Positions 25,601 through 33,457 of a stretch of DNA of 56,597 bases are shown piece after piece; within the stretch, counting starts at the first letter, position 1; every line of letters begins with the position of its first letter. The notes under the pieces were generated by a model. It was not told the origin of the DNA and did not search any database. It saw only the letters and a program-made list of their open reading frames with translations. Source of the stretch: TWA4 sp034086685 (lineage in GTDB: Bacteria; Bacillota; Clostridia; Lachnospirales; Lachnospiraceae); the NCBI GenBank assembly GCA_034086685.1, contig JAXDZY010000101.1:1-56597 (forward strand), written 5' to 3'. The position numbers and the translations under genes were made by a program.

Positions 25601-28416
25601 GCTGTCGTAGGTGCCTCTGTTGTAGGTGCTGCACTGGATTCTGCACCGGGTTCTGTATCAGAACCGCCAGGTACTTCATCTTCTGTAATACCAACAGATC
25701 CGCCTTCATCTACAGCAGATTTTTCCAGGCTGTATTCAGATGCTTTATCTGCATTGACTGTCTTAGCTGATACTTCCAGTTTTGTGGAAGAACCATCCTG
25801 AATCAATCCGCAGGTTGAGCAGACATTTACAGTATAGGCATCTTCCGTACAGCTTTCAGGAACACTGACAGTCTTATAGCTGTGGCTGCTTCCGGTCAGG
25901 TGGCTCATGTCAATCGTATCTACGATATTGGCACACCACATGAATTCGCCGTTGTCATTATCCTCGTCACTGCCAAGCAACGAAGCACTTGCCGATGCGG
26001 CAGGATTGTAGTTTGTTTCTGCAAACTGATAACCATAGCTGCTGGGATCCATGGGATCATCAAAAATTCTGCCTGAAATAAGGCCATAATTAGTAGCAAT
26101 ATCAACATACAGTTTGCCGTCTTTAATTGTAAGTCCTGCAATAGGAGGATTCTGCACTGTAATGTCTGCTTCCGAGGCTTTGTTTGTGGTTGTAAACGCC
26201 ATACCGCCCATAGCCTTGGACATATCACGGTCTCCATATACTGTTGTATATTCAATCAGCTCTTTCAGCTCGCAGGTTTTCAGATCATAAGAGAGAACTG
26301 TATCTGCAAGATTGAAATATACCTTACCATCGTAATAAGCAACAGAGATTGAGATTGCGGGATACATTGATGCATAATCCAGGAATTCCTCATAAAGGCT
26401 TGCAATCAGAGCATTGTCTTCCAGCTTGCCTTTGGAATTACGGATACGGCCGCCGGTGATATCTACCAGCGTATCAAAAGAGGTATCCGAATCGCTTGAG
26501 CTTGAAGAATGACGGACAATCTTATATTCCGTATCCTCAAACATACTCTGTAAAATTCCCAGGCCGCCGCCGGATAAGGCTGCCAGAAGGTTACTGGTTG
26601 ATATGCTGCCGCCGGACATGATATCACCCAGAGAAGCCATCAGATTCATTGTACCCAGCATGCTGGTAGAATCGTAGTAATAATACCAGTCGCCGTTGTT
26701 ATAGCTGGTTGCACTCTGCGCATGTGAAAACCATGCATCTTCATAAGTAGTATCGGTTGCAATTCCTTCATACAATGTGACAAAATAATCATAATTACCG
26801 TCATACAGTGTACGTGCGGAATCATCACTGAACATGAAGAACATATGGTTCATATTGCCATTTGTCTCAACACGGGTACGAACCAGAGTCTCAATATAAA
26901 TATCCGAGTAGCAGGTATCGATATAGTACCACTTGCCATTGACTCTTACCGCATTCCAGTAATGAGGAGCATCAAAAGCACTGGATGAGTGACCGAACAT
27001 CTCAAAATCAGGATTGTACTGAATTCTGACCATATCCACGATGGCAGCTGTCTTCGTTGCATCCCATTTAGGATCGCCATTCTCATCTTTAACAGGATTA
27101 CCGTCGCTGTCCAGAACATAATTCAGTTCTTCATATGTCTTCCAGTTCTCAGCAGCATTGATATCGGTTTTTCCATCTTTCAGGTAAACCTTGGGAGTTG
27201 CACACTGGATCAGATAGGAAAATGCGTTGGCATAACCGATGCAGACTGCTTCTCCATTAGCTAAAGAGCCGATCTGATTACTCTTCCATACAGTAATGGT
27301 AGATGATGCCAGAGTAGCTGCCTGCTGAGCGCCGCTGCCGCTTCCGTCATCAGGAATTGTATTCATGTAGCTTTCAGCCTGTGCTTTTGCAATCTGATCT
27401 GCCTGATCCTGCGTATAATATCCTGCTGATACAGCATCCGCCAGAGCAGCACTTGTACCCTGATATACCTGCTGATATATTACATTGTACATGAAATTAT
27501 ATGCATATGTATACTGTTCGCTTGTCTCCGGCTCGGGAGCCACCATTGAAGTTACAAGGAAGCCCATATCAAACTCGCAGTGGTTAGCCAGCCAGTCGTT
27601 TAAAGCCAGATACTTTTCAATAGTGCTCATACTGTCATCAATGGTTGCCAGAGCTTCATCTCTTGCAGCTTTGATCTCGTCGCCGTATTCCTGAAGCCCT
27701 GCCTGCATGGCAAGAATCTGCAGCTGAACCATACCGGACAAAGTTGTATAATCCAGATAACCGGCCTGAGCAAGATCTTCATAACCGGCCATATCCAGTA
27801 AGGAACCAATGGGGCTGGCCTTTGTATCCTTTGTGGTATTGAAAGGAACCATTACACCCAACAGATCTGCATTGGCCTCCACAAGCTGTATATACTGTGC
27901 ATACAGCCCAACCAGATTCTGAGTTTCTTCTGCTGTCAGCTTATATGCAGTTGACAGTTCATCTGCTGCCATAGCCACTCTGACATCCATCTCGATATCA
28001 ACTGTGGTGACATTATCATCAGAATCTGTATCATATGTAACAGCAACCAGATCGTTCATATTATTCTCTTCCAGAATCTCTGCTGTTACAGATTCCATTT
28101 CTTCCGCAGAAATATTGTAATCGGAGAAATCAATGGTATCGTTATAGAAATTAAAGATTGCATCTTTAATAACAGACTTTACCGTGCTCTCCTTTCCATC
28201 TTCAGCGTCTTCTCCTATTTCTTTCAAAGATGCCAGAATCCGGGCAGCCTCAAGGCTGATTTCTGAAGCCGAGCTTAAAGAAGCTTCATCGGTGCTGGCA
28301 GCGCTGTCATCTGAGCCGGTTTCAGCCGGAGCAGCATAAACAGCAGGGGGAATCATACTTACTGCCATTGCAAAAGCCAGCAACGCAGCAATAAATTTCC
28401 TGGCGTGATTTTTCAT
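22669..28416 (-). CDS. Giant secreted transglutaminase-like protein with PT-repeat stalk and FN3 repeats
   Basis: 1915 residues from the ATG at 28416 (AAGGAAGGG upstream; the frame reaches 28473). A signal peptide (KFIAALLAFAMAVSMIPPAVYAAP) is followed by a helical region, then a transglutaminase-like core: Cys392 in GEAVCIGYANAF, His485 in DAPHYWNAVRVNGKWYYID and Asp500, the expected Cys-His-Asp order. A Thr/Pro/Glu/Ala stalk (about 930-1045) follows, then a segment with three CxxCG knuckles (CIHCGK, CDVCGN, CKVCGQ), an Ig/MBG-like module, and five fibronectin type III repeats of about 86 residues reaching the C-terminus. No LPXTG, SLH or choline-binding motif is seen, so attachment is unclear. 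It has its own promoter and terminator between the polysaccharide operon and the ligase gene. A role in cell-surface crosslinking or peptidolysis is inferred. Confidence 0.85.
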   Translation of the reverse strand: MKNHARKFIAALLAFAMAVSMIPPAVYAAPAETGSDDSAASTDEASLSSASEISLEAARILASLKEIGEDAEDGKESTVKSVIKDAIFNFYNDTIDFSDYNISAEEMESVTAEILEENNMNDLVAVTYDTDSDDNVTTVDIEMDVRVAMAADELSTAYKLTAEETQNLVGLYAQYIQLVEANADLLGVMVPFNTTKDTKASPIGSLLDMAGYEDLAQAGYLDYTTLSGMVQLQILAMQAGLQEYGDEIKAARDEALATIDDSMSTIEKYLALNDWLANHCEFDMGFLVTSMVAPEPETSEQYTYAYNFMYNVIYQQVYQGTSAALADAVSAGYYTQDQADQIAKAQAESYMNTIPDDGSGSGAQQAATLASSTITVWKSNQIGSLANGEAVCIGYANAFSYLIQCATPKVYLKDGKTDINAAENWKTYEELNYVLDSDGNPVKDENGDPKWDATKTAAIVDMVRIQYNPDFEMFGHSSSAFDAPHYWNAVRVNGKWYYIDTCYSDIYIETLVRTRVETNGNMNHMFFMFSDDSARTLYDGNYDYFVTLYEGIATDTTYEDAWFSHAQSATSYNNGDWYYYYDSTSMLGTMNLMASLGDIMSGGSISTSNLLAALSGGGLGILQSMFEDTEYKIVRHSSSSSDSDTSFDTLVDITGGRIRNSKGKLEDNALIASLYEEFLDYASMYPAISISVAYYDGKVYFNLADTVLSYDLKTCELKELIEYTTVYGDRDMSKAMGGMAFTTTNKASEADITVQNPPIAGLTIKDGKLYVDIATNYGLISGRIFDDPMDPSSYGYQFAETNYNPAASASASLLGSDEDNDNGEFMWCANIVDTIDMSHLTGSSHSYKTVSVPESCTEDAYTVNVCSTCGLIQDGSSTKLEVSAKTVNADKASEYSLEKSAVDEGGSVGITEDEVPGGSDTEPGAESSAAPTTEAPTTAPTTEAPTTAPTTEAPTTAPTTEAPTTAPTTEAPTTAPTTEAPTTEAPTTEAPTTEAPTTEAPTTEAPTTEAPTTEAPTTAPTTEAPTTAPTTEAPTTAPTTEPTTAQQAVATLNITVYDSAVNQNDEEVYPMYETSITKTGDIGANAGLTETDVKNAVKDKIGDYTLDKLSSSNLDKVQGLVYGQSADITVTATANVHGHGHTYVKFNETYYNKNDNGQWKSGTCYVCIHCGKALDEDELDENMIDTDQNGDDYDTVFNTASLSGKLVDHWSWSTDGAHASLYQIPEELDDCMMDCVWENKYVGSKRTTATVTIKSGNCTDGIVYSASANGKTATKTVKLDSHTYSYKWTWSDDDKATLTLTCDVCGNKVTPETRVTEQTTPATCETDGATVCIATASYGGQSYSSTSPNVTVIPATGHDFDENGVCKVCGQKQQESKITLSDKTVVYTGKVISCEASVTGSTGKVTYEYYVDKDMTQATTSENSGAAAEKGAPVKAGVYYVRAKVASDGNYLGATSNTAKLTITPEQVTGVKIANKETGIKITWSQTPGAKGYRVYRKVSGGSYEAIKTVSGASSVSYTDTGAKSGTVYYYVVKAYGKTTEAAWGTKSSSVKMKRLDQPTLKVANTSGGIKISWSKCTGADGYYVYRKGDGVTSWKRIATIKKNSTVSWSDTNVKAGTEYTYTVKAYSGNYTGSYNSGKTMKRLSQPTPKVANTSSGIKISWNKCIGADGYYVYRKGGGVTSWTKVAIIKKNSTVSWTDKNVKAGTKYTYTVKAYSGSYTGSYNSGKTIKRLSQPTPKVANASGGIKVRWNKCTGADGYYVYRKAGSETSWTKVATIKKNSTVSWTDTKVSNGTKYVYTVKAYSGSYKGSYNSGKTMYRVSRPSISSLKNSSSKKMTVAWSKNSKVTGYRIEYATNSSFDNSTTVTVKGANTVSKTISGLTKGKTYYVRVRGYKTVSGTNYWSSWSTVQKVKISK
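22971..23754 (-). repeat. Three near-identical 258 bp fibronectin type III coding repeats
   Basis: Within the giant gene, three consecutive 86-codon units are almost identical in protein and DNA. Each has IKISW or IKVRW, then GADGYYVYRK, KKNSTVSW, YTVKAYSG and YNSGKTM or YNSGKTI. The flanking first and fifth FN3 repeats are much more diverged. The DNA-level similarity implies recent amplification or homogenisation, and copy number may vary between strains. Confidence 0.85.
25289..25630 (-). repeat. Low-complexity PTTEA/PTTAP coding repeat
   Basis: About 340 bp built from interspersed 15 bp (EAPTT) and 30 bp (EAPTTAPTTE type) units encoding a rigid Thr/Pro-rich stalk in the giant surface protein. 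The unit arrangement runs APTT-type, then a block of pure EAPTT, then APTT-type again. Long open frames on both strands here are by-products of the repeat. Confidence 0.85.
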
Positions 28417-28535
28417 CCTCTTACCCTTCCTTTTAAAAAATTGTGAATATGCTACATATAGTAAAAACCACAAAAGATTCCCTGCTCAGAATCCCGTGTG
28501 ATTAATTCCTATCAAAACTTATTAAAGACAAAAGT

Positions 28536-28564
28536 ATCATACCATATCCTGGAACTCTTGTCCA
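28536..28564 (-). promoter_or_regulatory. Promoter of the giant surface-protein gene
   Basis: On the minus strand TGGACA (28564-28559), 17 bases, TATGAT (28541-28536). The predicted start near 28529 leaves a 5' leader of about 113 nt before the ATG at 28416. I saw no recognisable riboswitch in that leader. Confidence 0.55.
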
Positions 28565-28645
28565 TTGTTTATTTCTAAAATATTAGTACTGTTGAGGGCT
28601 TTTTTAAAGTGCAGTTTTTTCCATCAGATCAGACCCGATAATAAA

Positions 28646-28678
28646 TCCCCACTGCATATCGCTTCATGCAGCGGGGGA
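28646..28678 (-). terminator. Terminator of the adenylate-forming ligase gene
   Basis: TCCCC-A-CTGCAT at 28646-28657 pairs with ATGCAG-C-GGGGGA ending at 28678; on the minus strand the stem is followed by TTTATTAT. It lies about 22 nt past the stop of the ligase gene. Confidence 0.7.
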
Positions 28679-28699
28679 TCTTCAATTCCTGATCTATAT

Positions 28700-30436
28700 C
28701 TATGCCTGCTGCCGATTCAGGATATCGGCAATTAATATCTTCTTGTTGGTCTTAAAATGGAAATATTCACGCTCTTTGATCTGAATCATCTCCACAGGCC
28801 TTTCAAAGGGCTTCAGGACTGCCATAATCTCATCTCTAAGGCTGTCCAGCTCCACACCTTTTTCCGGAGCAATGAACAGATACGGCAGGAAATATCCTTC
28901 GTGCTCCTGATCAGGAACATTACAGAAGAATGCATCATCCACACCGGGAATCTCAACTACACGGCTTTCCGGATCCAGAGAGAAAAGATACTCATTTTCA
29001 AAGCCGTAACGCTTCTGTAATCCGCGTCCAAGCACATGCAGAACACCCTGTTCTGTTATGTAACCGTAATCGCCGGTGTGTATCCACACTTTGCCGTCAG
29101 AATGAAGTCTCATGACTTCCTCCGTCATCTTTTCATCCTGGTAACCAAGCATGTTGCCCGCACCCGTCTTACAGATCTCACCGATTTCGCCGTATCCCAC
29201 TTCTTCTCCTGTTTCATTGTCAAAAATACCGAGTACTATAGCAGGCATAGGCATACCGCAGCAGGTATCTGTCAGCGGAACTGCCGGACAGGGAATTGTA
29301 AAGGTGGAACCGCCTTCACTCTGACCGTAACCTGTACCGAGCGCAGCTTCACAGCCATGATCCGTTAAGAACTTTTGGATCTGTCTGATCTGCTTGTTAT
29401 TCAGAGTGTCCGCACCTGAACCGGCAACTGCAAGATGGTTCAGGGAATAGTCCTCAGGAAACCGTTTGCTTTTCATCAGAACTTTATAGAACACAGGAAT
29501 GCAGATCCAGAAATTCGGCTGATAACGCATAACCTCCAGATCCAGATCATTAAGATTGCAGTAAGGATCCAGCATAACCAGTTTGCCTGCGCAAAGAGGA
29601 GTAAGCCACATGGTTACGGTAACAGCTACAAGAGCAGGGGGAAGAATCGTATGCAGCCAGGTCTGCTGGGTTTCTGTAACAGGATAAAACATTGACATCT
29701 GGAAGATGATTCCCATCATGCTCTGTGCGGAATGAAGAACCAGCTTGGAAATTCCGGTGGAACCACTGGTATATGCACAGTATAACGGACGTGTCGTATC
29801 CTTGGGTGCCTCTGTTTCTCCCTCATAATCATTACCCAGAGCCAGGAATTCTTCCCATGTCAGATTGTCAGAGCCGCATGCTGTTTCTTCCGGATAATGT
29901 GCTTCAATCTCAGAAATGATATGCTCAGGCATACTGTCTCTGTCTGCATAGGTATACGGTGATACCTTAACAATACGCTTCATAGGTGTCTCAGACAGAT
30001 ACTGTTCTTCTTCTGCCTTTGAAATATAATCCGGAGCAAAAATCACATCGGCACCGGATTTACGGATTGCAAAAGCAATTTCGTCCGGTACATCATCACG
30101 ACAGATGATAGCTGCACCGATTTTCTCTGCTGCCAGCAATAAAATCAGATACTCAGGAACTGTCTGTAAAAATACGGGAATTCTGGTACCGACTCCAAAT
30201 CCCAGGATCTTCAGTGACCTGGCTGCGGCATCAACCCTGTCCCAGATAAAATTCCAATCGTATCTTCTGCCATAATATTCAAATGCCAGAGCGTTCCAAT
30301 CGGGATTCTTCATTTTGATAAACTCAGTAATCGTACAGTCAGGTATCTGCAAATCACGGAGCATCTCCGGATAATAATTCAGCCACGGGCGATCAATACT
30401 TGCCTTACCTGTCAGTGTTCGGTTATCATTGGTCAT
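28700..30436 (-). CDS. AMP-dependent acyl-CoA synthetase/ligase (adenylate-forming enzyme)
   Basis: 578 residues. Core adenylation motifs are present: phosphate loop AYTSGSTGISKLVLHS (the usual final T-K is S-K), GTGYGQSEGGSTFTI as A5, HTGDYGYI as A7 and a C-terminal KTNKKILIADIL carrying the catalytic lysine. The enzyme should activate a carboxylic acid as acyl-AMP and pass it to CoA or another thiol. The substrate is unknown; no carrier protein, condensing enzyme or beta-oxidation gene is adjacent. AAGGAG lies 8 nt before the ATG at 30436. The promoter region carries a palindrome over the -10 site (see 30525-30559). It is a single-gene transcription unit with its own terminator. Confidence 0.85.
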   Translation of the reverse strand: MTNDNRTLTGKASIDRPWLNYYPEMLRDLQIPDCTITEFIKMKNPDWNALAFEYYGRRYDWNFIWDRVDAAARSLKILGFGVGTRIPVFLQTVPEYLILLLAAEKIGAAIICRDDVPDEIAFAIRKSGADVIFAPDYISKAEEEQYLSETPMKRIVKVSPYTYADRDSMPEHIISEIEAHYPEETACGSDNLTWEEFLALGNDYEGETEAPKDTTRPLYCAYTSGSTGISKLVLHSAQSMMGIIFQMSMFYPVTETQQTWLHTILPPALVAVTVTMWLTPLCAGKLVMLDPYCNLNDLDLEVMRYQPNFWICIPVFYKVLMKSKRFPEDYSLNHLAVAGSGADTLNNKQIRQIQKFLTDHGCEAALGTGYGQSEGGSTFTIPCPAVPLTDTCCGMPMPAIVLGIFDNETGEEVGYGEIGEICKTGAGNMLGYQDEKMTEEVMRLHSDGKVWIHTGDYGYITEQGVLHVLGRGLQKRYGFENEYLFSLDPESRVVEIPGVDDAFFCNVPDQEHEGYFLPYLFIAPEKGVELDSLRDEIMAVLKPFERPVEMIQIKEREYFHFKTNKKILIADILNRQQA

Positions 30437-30524
30437 AACATTTTCTCCTTAAATTGTTTTTCAATGTTTTCCTCTCAACCTGCTTTCCTGCAAGAGAATC
30501 ATAATTATCAGTATAACATTCTCC

Positions 30525-30559
30525 GATAGATAGTCTATCATATTTTTCCAGTTTGTCAA
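30525..30559 (-). promoter_or_regulatory. Promoter with overlapping palindromic operator upstream of the ligase gene
   Basis: On the minus strand TTGACA (30559-30554) is followed by a perfect palindrome GATAGA-CTA-TCTATC (30539-30525), which covers the expected -10 position (TAGACT at 16 nt or GACTAT at 18 nt spacing). A 15 bp palindrome exactly over the -10 is a classic repressor site. The regulator is not identified. Confidence 0.55.
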
Positions 30560-30680
30560 GAACTAAATTCGAAAACAATAGATTTAATTAGTTAAATATT
30601 CATACTCAGGCAATAATTATCAGATTTTCCTGTAATACTCAGTTCTGCAAAAATGCTTAGCATCCTTTTTTCAGGAAGCA

Positions 30681-31667
30681 TTACTCACCCTGTATCTGTT
30701 TTTCAATTTCCTTTTTCCGTGCTTTCAATTCATCAATCTGCTTTGACAGTTCTTCCTTCCCCGCTTTGGCTTCCTCTGCATCATCACTTCCGGCAATATA
30801 CATACCGGCCTCATGCATGGAATCCAGCAGTTCTCCGTATTTTCCGATTTCAATGTCTTCCTCAGGTGTTCTGACCTCGTCGGCAACTCTTCTTGTACTG
30901 AGGGCCACCGAAGAATATCCGCTTAAATCTTTCACCGCATCGTTTTCCTGTTCCTGAGTTACCCGATATCCTCTGATCCTGATTAAGCCGTTTTTTTCGC
31001 TTTCCAGTTCCCCATCCCCAAAATAGCGGATTGTCGTAAATCCATATTCTTTCAGCACCTGATCAAATTCTTCCCGGTATTCTCCTTCATTGAAGCAGTA
31101 TGTGGCGGGAACAATATTCATACGTGTTTTAATCTCTTCCAGATACTGTTCCAGATAGGAGCTCCACTCCTCCATCACGTCCTGCAGATCTCCATTCATA
31201 TCAATATCCCGGCTTCCCCCAACGGCAAGCTCCCATCCGGCATCCAGCATTTCCCGGCATTGCTGCTCTGTCATCTGCAGATTATCACCGGGAAGCTGTC
31301 CGTTTGTAAGCACCAGTGTACCTGTATAGCCTCTTTCGCTCATGACAGGGTACAGCTGTTCATAAGCACTTTCAAACACCTGGTCAAAATACAGATGAAC
31401 TTCGCAGCCTGCTGCAGCCTGCTGCTTTTCCAGTTCCCGGATCTGTTTATCGATATTCTCCAACTGTGACTTCAGACTCTCCGATCCATTGGTTCCATTT
31501 TCCTGATCCACAACTTCTGATGTTTCAGCAGCTCTGTTATTACTATCCGTTTCTTTCTTTTCAGAAACCGCTTTTTCTATCAATCCTGTTTCATAAACAA
31601 TCATCCATCCCAATAAGATACATGAACAGATAAATATACCGCATACTGCAGCACGAAGATACTTCAT
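30681..31667 (-). CDS. Membrane-anchored NodB-fold-like protein of BY-kinase module 2 (probable pseudoenzyme)
   Basis: 328 residues from the ATG at 31667 (GGGAGG 7 nt upstream; the frame reaches 31748). One N-terminal membrane helix (YLRAAVCGIFICSCILLGWMI), an acidic/coiled-coil linker, then a domain with polysaccharide-deacetylase order: strand EVHLYFDQ, strand TGTLVL, helix QCREMLDAGWELAVGG, and a strand-helix block NEGEYREEFDQVLKEYGF. In NodB enzymes these places hold F-D-D-G, the A-T-F-F strand, G-H-E-I-x-x-H-T-x-x-H and the R-x-P-x-G-x motif. The second Asp and the His residues that bind metal are missing, so catalysis is unlikely. It ends in a charged coiled coil (EELSKQIDELKARKKEIEKQ). 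Its paralogue at 39518 ends the other module. No family name is known to me. Confidence 0.7.
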   Translation of the reverse strand: MKYLRAAVCGIFICSCILLGWMIVYETGLIEKAVSEKKETDSNNRAAETSEVVDQENGTNGSESLKSQLENIDKQIRELEKQQAAAGCEVHLYFDQVFESAYEQLYPVMSERGYTGTLVLTNGQLPGDNLQMTEQQCREMLDAGWELAVGGSRDIDMNGDLQDVMEEWSSYLEQYLEEIKTRMNIVPATYCFNEGEYREEFDQVLKEYGFTTIRYFGDGELESEKNGLIRIRGYRVTQEQENDAVKDLSGYSSVALSTRRVADEVRTPEEDIEIGKYGELLDSMHEAGMYIAGSDDAEEAKAGKEELSKQIDELKARKKEIEKQIQGE

Positions 31668-31710
31668 CTCTTTCCTCCCATCTCCAATCCGAAAGTCCTT
31701 TTTTACAGAT

Positions 31711-31741
31711 ATGAAAAGAGACCGGAATCTGTATTCCGGCC
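31711..31741 (-). terminator. Intergenic terminator after the LPXTG-like protein gene
   Basis: GGCCGGAAT-ACAG-ATTCCGGTC followed by TCTTTTC on the minus strand, 26 nt past the stop of the surface-protein gene. Some read-through into the NodB-like gene is needed if both share the operon promoter; otherwise the latter has its own promoter. Confidence 0.7.
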
Positions 31742-31766
31742 TCCCCATAGGAACTAATATTTCCTG

Positions 31767-32387
31767 TTAAGCTCTTTTCTTTCTGCTGAAAAGAATCAGA
31801 CCAGCTCCCGCTAAAGCTGCAACAGCAATTAAAACAGTAGGTAAAATACCTGTTCCTGCATCACCTGTGGAAGGTGTCTGTCCATTGGAACCAGCTCCGC
31901 TGACAGAAGCAGCAGTCTTCTGGTCAACTACAAATGCTACCGGAGATAAGGATGTAAAGGTTGCAGTAATTGTGCCGTTTCCAGCCTTGGAATCAACAGT
32001 TTCCCATACACCTGCTGCAGTATCAAAGTGGAGTACTGCTACGCTTGAAGATTCGGTTACACCTGCAACCTTAAATGTAAGTGTTACAGGGAATGCAGTA
32101 CCTTCGGGAACTGTTATATTCTTAACATCCACTACCTGCATACCTTCTTCATAAGCATCACCAAGAACTTCTTTCAGAGTATCCTCTGATTTGATTTCCT
32201 GAACAGCTTCTGTGTACTGCTCCGGTACTTCGTTAATAGTTACATCGACTGCGTTACCATTTGCATCTTTTGTTTCTGTTATTTCGGTTACAATACCGGA
32301 AACGGTAACGCTGGGTGCTGCATAGAGTGTAGCTGTCATGCCCAGTGTCAGCATGACAGCGCACATAAATGCGATTACTTTTTTCAT
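31767..32387 (-). CDS. Secreted protein with LPXTG-like sorting signal
   Basis: 206 residues: a signal peptide (KKVIAFMCAVMLTLGMTATLYA), an extracellular region with two beta-rich parts (SVTVSGIVTEIT to IKSEDTLKEVLGD, and VPEGTAFPVTLTFKVAGV to FTSLSPVAFVVDQ), and a C-terminal cell-wall sorting signal made of TPSTG, a hydrophobic helix (ILPTVLIAVAALAGAGLILF) and the tail SRKKRA. The leading Leu of LPXTG is Thr, so a non-classical sortase would be needed; none is in the window. AAAGGAGG precedes the ATG at 32387. It sits between the LCP ligase and the NodB-like protein in module 2, suggesting that it is displayed with the polysaccharide. Confidence 0.75.
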   Translation of the reverse strand: MKKVIAFMCAVMLTLGMTATLYAAPSVTVSGIVTEITETKDANGNAVDVTINEVPEQYTEAVQEIKSEDTLKEVLGDAYEEGMQVVDVKNITVPEGTAFPVTLTFKVAGVTESSSVAVLHFDTAAGVWETVDSKAGNGTITATFTSLSPVAFVVDQKTAASVSGAGSNGQTPSTGDAGTGILPTVLIAVAALAGAGLILFSRKKRA

Positions 32388-32461
32388 GCAAAATAACCTC
32401 CTTTTGCTTTTTTATGATAAATCATTTTCATGAAATATCCACTTTTTCATCTGATGCAATA

Positions 32462-33457
32462 TTATTCTGATACCTGATAAAAGGTACTGATCAGCAGTTC
32501 TTCCAGAGCCTGCTCATCGACGTGATACTCCTCATACTTTTCCCCGTCCTGAATTTCCCCGGGGACATACAGAATTTCTTCTTCATTTAAATCATACTCT
32601 GCCAGCTCGTTGATCTGATCCCCGCTCAGGTCTGTTACCAGATAAGGGGAAAGCAGCGGATAAAACCGGTCATAATAATCACCTGAAATACCCATCTGCT
32701 GCTTTACAGTTCTGAGCAGCTCAGGAATATACTGGACCTGCCGGCGCATACGGCCATTATTGCTTCCCCGTTCATTGGTATCACGGCTTCGGACATACTT
32801 TTCTGCCTGCTCTCCCGTCAAGGTGATGGTCTCCCCTTTAACAAATGCAGGGTCAATAGAAGTATAATCCTCCGGTATGGTCAGTGTTACACCGCCCACC
32901 GCATCATTAATAATATGGATCGCATCAATATTTACCGATATATAGGCATCAATGGGCAGATCGTGAAGCAGTTCGGAAACCGTCTTTTTCATGGCCCAGC
33001 AGCTGCTTTCTTTTCCATTGCCATAAGCATACTGGGTGGCAATCTGTGCATAAACGGAAGTATAATAATTCCCGTTTATGTCATACAGATCCACATCAGT
33101 CATGGAATCTCTGGAAATCTGAAGAATTCTGGTCTCTCCGGACTCCCTGTCCATGGAAAGGATCATGATGCAGTCCGCCTGACCGGCAATACCCGGTGTA
33201 TCCTTCAGAGTAACTTCTTCCTTAGTATCCACACCCATAAACAGAATGTTTTTCAGATTGCTGTTATATTTGTATTTCTTTCCATTATAGGTAATTTCTG
33301 TATTCAGATTCTGCGAAATCCGGAAATCCTCGGGCACCTGCGCCTTCTGCCTGCCGGCCAGATGAAAATAAAGTCCTGCTCCTGCAGCGGCCAGCAAAAG
33401 AATTCCAATTATCTGAACAATTATCAGATATGTCTTTTTTTTATTTTTCTCCCGCAT
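32462..33457 (-). CDS. LytR-CpsA-Psr (LCP) family glycopolymer ligase
   Basis: 331 residues: a short cytoplasmic tail, one membrane helix (IIVQIIGILLLAAAGAGLYF) and an extracellular LCP domain. Family blocks are NILFMGVDTKEE, QADCIMILSMDRESGETRILQISRDS with the conserved Arg and Asp, INIDAI-type segment VNIDAIHIINDAVGGVTLTIPED and YVRSRDTNERGSNNGRMRRQVQYI. LCP proteins move the finished polysaccharide from undecaprenyl diphosphate to peptidoglycan. The gene directly abuts the Wzz gene (no gap) and follows CpsB and BY-kinase in the same unit. It may serve both this module and the operon at 12.7-22.5 kb. Confidence 0.92.
   Translation of the reverse strand: MREKNKKKTYLIIVQIIGILLLAAAGAGLYFHLAGRQKAQVPEDFRISQNLNTEITYNGKKYKYNSNLKNILFMGVDTKEEVTLKDTPGIAGQADCIMILSMDRESGETRILQISRDSMTDVDLYDINGNYYTSVYAQIATQYAYGNGKESSCWAMKKTVSELLHDLPIDAYISVNIDAIHIINDAVGGVTLTIPEDYTSIDPAFVKGETITLTGEQAEKYVRSRDTNERGSNNGRMRRQVQYIPELLRTVKQQMGISGDYYDRFYPLLSPYLVTDLSGDQINELAEYDLNEEEILYVPGEIQDGEKYEEYHVDEQALEELLISTFYQVSE

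Noticed and set aside
25289..25801. Long plus-strand frame opposite the PT repeat, encoding Val-Val-Gly-Ala repeats
   Set aside because: It is the antisense by-product of a short-period repeat in the giant gene; no start signal and implausible composition. The same holds for the frame at 25260-25709.
28416..28530. About 113 nt leader of the giant gene considered as a cyclic di-GMP or other riboswitch
   Set aside because: None of the conserved core sequences of known riboswitch classes was found by eye.
28559..28600. Possible sixth copy of the shared promoter box upstream of the giant gene
   Set aside because: Only scattered AT-rich matches; neither CAATATA nor ACAAGAT is preserved.
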